From Microbacterium suwonense (GTDB lineage Bacteria; Actinomycetota; Actinomycetes; Actinomycetales; Microbacteriaceae), in assembly GCF_030296555.1 (NCBI RefSeq), contig NZ_AP027728.1, forward strand, positions 124,001 to 188,000: 64,000 bases of DNA. The letters are read 5' to 3'. Below the pieces are notes generated by a model. The model was not told the DNA's origin, did not search any database, and worked only from the letters and a program-made list of their open reading frames with translations. The translations under genes were made by a program, and so were the position numbers. Shown one piece after another: positions 61,758 through 64,000 of the stretch (positions within the stretch are counted from its first letter, which is position 1; every line of letters begins with the position of its first letter).

Positions 61758-62657
61758 ATGACACTGCCGCACGACGAGCGCTGGCCGCGAGCCGGCTCCT
61801 GGCCCGCGCGCACCGCAGGGGAGAGGACGGATGCCGTGCTGCTGGGCGTTCCCACCTGGCGCACCTCGATCTCGGCCACCGGGGCCCACGCGACGCCGGC
61901 GGCGATCCGCGACGCCCTCCCGCGATACAGCACTACGCTCATGGGGCCGCCCGCCGTCGACCTGAACGAGGTGCTGCGCATCGCCGACGCCGGCGACGTC
62001 CACGAACCCGATGGCGACGAGGGCACCGAGCGCGCGGTGCAGCGGGTGCGGGAACTGGCTGAGGAGGCGCGCCTGGTGATCGCACTCGGCGGAGACAACT
62101 CGCTCACCTATCCGGTGGCCCGCGGTGCCGGCGCCGACGGGCTGATCACGATCGACGCGCACTTCGACCTGCGCGACGGCGTCTCCAACGGCTCGCCCGT
62201 GCGGCGCCTCGTGCAGGACGCCCCGGACGGTGAGCGCATCGACCCGCAGCGCATCGTGCAGATCGGCATCGCCGACTTCGCCAACTCCGCCGCCTACGCC
62301 CGGCGCGCCGCCGACTGGGGCGTTCGGGTGATCACCCTCGACGAGGTGCGTCGGCGCGGCATCGCCGAGGTTGCAGCCGAAGCACTGCGGGTTGCCGGCG
62401 TCGGCTCCCGCATCCATCTCGATATCGACGTCGACGCTGCCGATCGCGCCGCCGTGCCGGGGTGTCCGGCCAGCGTGCCGGGCGGCTTCGCCGCGTGGGA
62501 GCTGCGCGCCCTCGTGCGTGCGCTCGCCGCCGACGCGCGGATCGTCAGCGCGGACATCGCCGAGGTCGATGCGACGGCGGATGCCGAGGACGGCCGAACC
62601 GTGCGCCTGGCCGCGCTATGCGTACTGGAGCTGCTGGCGGGGCTTTCCGCGCGCTGA
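61758..62657 (+). CDS. hutG: Formimidoylglutamase HutG-like (arginase/agmatinase family)
   Basis: 299 aa manganese hydrolase, expected to split N-formimino-L-glutamate into glutamate and formamide, completing the pathway. Metal motifs: IALGGDNSLTYP (usual first-ligand His of GGDH is Asn), ITIDAHFDLRDG (DAHxD intact) and HLDIDVDAAD (DxD intact). The context after hutHUI makes HutG the best call over agmatinase. ATG 61758, 23 nt after hutI. An inverted repeat element starts 6 nt after the stop. Confidence 0.87.
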   Translation: MTLPHDERWPRAGSWPARTAGERTDAVLLGVPTWRTSISATGAHATPAAIRDALPRYSTTLMGPPAVDLNEVLRIADAGDVHEPDGDEGTERAVQRVRELAEEARLVIALGGDNSLTYPVARGAGADGLITIDAHFDLRDGVSNGSPVRRLVQDAPDGERIDPQRIVQIGIADFANSAAYARRAADWGVRVITLDEVRRRGIAEVAAEALRVAGVGSRIHLDIDVDAADRAAVPGCPASVPGGFAAWELRALVRALAADARIVSADIAEVDATADAEDGRTVRLAALCVLELLAGLSAR

Positions 62658-62663
62658 CCTCGC

Positions 62664-62766
62664 GAGACTTCTGCTCCAGCATGAGACGGCTCGTCATGAG
62701 GGAAGTCTCGTGCGGGGGAGGAAGTCTCGTGCGGGGGAGGAAGTCTCGTGCGGGGGAGGAAGTCTC
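62664..62766. repeat. Short inverted array with GAGACTTC core, 19-nt period
   Basis: One left copy GAGACTTC at 62664-62671, a short palindromic centre (ATGA...TCAT, 62681-62697), then four right copies GAAGTCTC at 62702, 62721, 62740 and 62759, spaced exactly 19 nt; the repeating unit is GGAGGAAGTCTCGTGCGGG. Same core as the array at 4154-4455. Confidence 0.93.
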
Positions 62767-62797
62767 GGCGGATGGGCGGGGGCGCCGTAAGCGCGGG

Positions 62798-62803
62798 TAG
62801 CGT
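62798..62803 (+). promoter_or_regulatory. -10 box of the NAD(P)-binding protein gene
   Basis: TAGCGT, 6 nt before ATG 62810; leaderless arrangement just downstream of the repeat array. Confidence 0.5.
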
Positions 62804-62809
62804 GGAGAC

Positions 62810-63454
62810 ATGGCACGGATTCTGATCGTCGGCGGCCACGGCAAGGTCGCACTGCTGCTCGCCCCGCTTCTCGCCGCCCGCGGCGACGAGGTCACCTCTG
62901 TCATCCGCAATCCCGCCCACGCCGATGAGGTGCGCGGCACCGGCGCGGAGCCCGTGATGTTCGACATCGAGCGCGAGAGCCGCGAGAGCTTCGCCGCGCT
63001 CATCGCCGGGCACGACGGCGTGGTCTGGTCGGCCGGTGCCGGCGGCGGCTCTCCGGAACGCACGCGCGCGGTCGACTTCGAGGCCGCCGTGCGCTCCATG
63101 GACGCTGCGAAGGATGCCGGCGTGCGCCGCTACGTGATGGTCTCGTACTTCGATTCCTCGCCGCAGCACGGCATCCCCGCATCGGATCCGTTCCATGCCT
63201 ATGCCGAGGCGAAGGCCGCTGCCGACGAGTATCTGCGTGCCACCTCCCTGGACTGGACGGTTCTCGGACCCAGCCGCCTCACGCTCGGTGAGGGCACCGG
63301 ACGCATCGACGTCACGGCTTCGAACTCGGGTGAGGTGTCCCGCGCGAACGTGGCGATGGTCGCCGCTCAGGCTCTTGCGGAACCCGCGACCGTCGGGCAG
63401 ACGATCCGCTTCAACGACGGGGATCAGCCGATCGCTGAAGCATTGGCAGGCTGA
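62810..63454 (+). CDS. NAD(P)-binding protein (atypical SDR/NmrA-like)
   Basis: 214 aa Rossmann protein of the NAD(P)H-binding family. Dinucleotide loop ILIVGGHGKVALLLAPLL at residues 4-21, conserved DGVVWSAGAGGGSPERT and YVMVSYFDSSPQH, with AYAEAKAAADEYLRA as the YxxxK-like helix and WTVLGPSRLTLGEGTG downstream. Resembles flavin-reductase/anti-oxidative relatives; substrate unknown. Overlaps the end of the convergent GH13 gene by 31 nt. Confidence 0.87.
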   Translation: MARILIVGGHGKVALLLAPLLAARGDEVTSVIRNPAHADEVRGTGAEPVMFDIERESRESFAALIAGHDGVVWSAGAGGGSPERTRAVDFEAAVRSMDAAKDAGVRRYVMVSYFDSSPQHGIPASDPFHAYAEAKAAADEYLRATSLDWTVLGPSRLTLGEGTGRIDVTASNSGEVSRANVAMVAAQALAEPATVGQTIRFNDGDQPIAEALAG

Positions 63455-64000
63455 GCGCGCCGGATGCGCACCACCGCCTCATAGGGGGTCAGGCGGCCCC
63501 AGCGGTGCTCCGGACTGCTGAGCACCGTCTGCCAGCCGGCATCCTCCCCGGCCAGGCGCTGCGTCCGGTCGGTGAGGTTGATCGACACCTCGACGGTGAC
63601 ATCGGCGGCGGCGCGCCGGTACGTCCACACTCCGCGGCGGCGCGGTCCGAACTCGATCGGCGCAGTGACCCACTCCGGGTGCGCGCGGCGCAGCGCGATC
63701 AGGGCGCGGTAGGCGCTGAGCACGGATGCCGGGTCGGCCGCCTGCGCTGCGGCATGCCACACCTCCTGCTGCGCGTCTCCCTCCAGCCAGGGCTGCGCGG
63801 TCGTGAAGCCGCCGCCGGCATCCCACGGGATCGGCACGCGGGCGTGGTCCCGGCTTCCGGCCAGCACATTGGCCAGCGCTGCGGCATCCGACTGTCCCGC
63901 CTCGCGCAGCAGGGCATACCTGTTCAGGCTCTCCACATCGCGCAGCTGATCGATCGACGCGAAGGCATGGTTCACCAGGCCGAGCTCCTGCCCCTGGTAC
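63424..64000 (-). CDS. GH13 alpha-glucosidase (oligo-1,6-glucosidase type), C-terminal part
   Basis: 192 residues of the C-terminal portion; the start lies beyond the window. YQGQELGLVNHAFAS at the window edge corresponds to the segment just after the third catalytic region of GH13_23-type glucosidases (YQGxELG). Then RVPIPWDAGGGFTTAQPWL, the ending of the barrel (usually RTPMQWD), SVLSAYRALIALRRAHPEWV, and a C-terminal beta-domain. It would hydrolyse alpha-glucosides such as isomaltose or sucrose; exact specificity cannot be judged from this part. Confidence 0.88.
   Translation of the reverse strand, partial: YQGQELGLVNHAFASIDQLRDVESLNRYALLREAGQSDAAALANVLAGSRDHARVPIPWDAGGGFTTAQPWLEGDAQQEVWHAAAQAADPASVLSAYRALIALRRAHPEWVTAPIEFGPRRRGVWTYRRAAADVTVEVSINLTDRTQRLAGEDAGWQTVLSSPEHRWGRLTPYEAVVRIRRAQPANASAIG

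Overview
The window is high-GC actinobacterial chromosomal DNA, most likely from Microbacterium or a close relative in Microbacteriaceae. The signs are the 16S rRNA sequence, a mycobacteria-like gene order (LpqE-like lipoprotein, carD, ispDF, cysS, rlmB), Lsr2, a DtxR/IdeR-type regulator, a REase_MTES_1575-type helicase protein, and very frequent use of the octamer CGGATGCC/GGCATCCG. Most of it is core genome; the only clear mobile element is one ISL3-family insertion sequence.

Layout. 1-7.7 kb: SenX3/RegX3-type two-component pair, LpqE-like lipoprotein, CarD, fused IspDF, CysS, RlmB and an NAD(P)-binding protein. 7.7-16.4 kb: a fructan locus made of a secreted, sortase-anchored GH32 fructanase, a LacI regulator, a three-gene FrcBCA-type sugar ABC transporter, a small monooxygenase-fold protein and a PfkB kinase. 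Two near-identical palindromic operators tie the fructanase and the transporter to the LacI protein: fructan would be cut outside, fructose imported and phosphorylated. 16.3-25.9 kb: DUF4032 protein, UgpC-type ATPase, DsbA-fold protein, tRNA-Thr, SRAP protein, nitroreductase, MsrB, DUF2332, DUF3263, LytR_C protein, GroEL with two CIRCE operators, WXG100 protein. 26-39.4 kb: a second two-component system, the XPB helicase pair, Csp, DUF3027, SerC, DtxR/IdeR, M23 peptidase, HNH protein, tRNA-Arg, Lsr2, a LuxR-type regulator and an alkyltransferase homologue without its catalytic cysteine. 39.6-48.5 kb: a large degenerate helicase-nuclease protein, MscL, FmdB-type protein, 5-FTHF cyclo-ligase, GalU, GNAT, membrane proteins, tRNA-Ala. 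49.3-54.6 kb: one complete rrn operon (16S-23S-5S, no spacer tRNA). 54.6-56.1 kb: the insertion sequence, with 25-bp ends and an 8-bp target duplication. 56.2-62.7 kb: IclR regulator and hutHUIG histidine-degradation genes. The window ends in a partial GH13 glucosidase gene.

Two patterns cut across the annotation. First, twelve genes carry thirteen one-base frameshifts, nearly all in G or C runs and often where GGGAG would be restored. They hit genes that are usually essential (carD, serC), so sequencing deletions are more likely than real pseudogenes; no such break was seen after about 38.8 kb. Second, three intergenic gaps, each just after a stop codon, hold short-period arrays (mostly exactly 19 nt) of an 8-11 nt core that face each other as inverted repeats around a central palindrome. 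I know of no named element with this design and regard it as the best candidate for something undescribed. Many genes also have a TANNNT box 6-8 nt before the start codon, which indicates widespread leaderless transcription.
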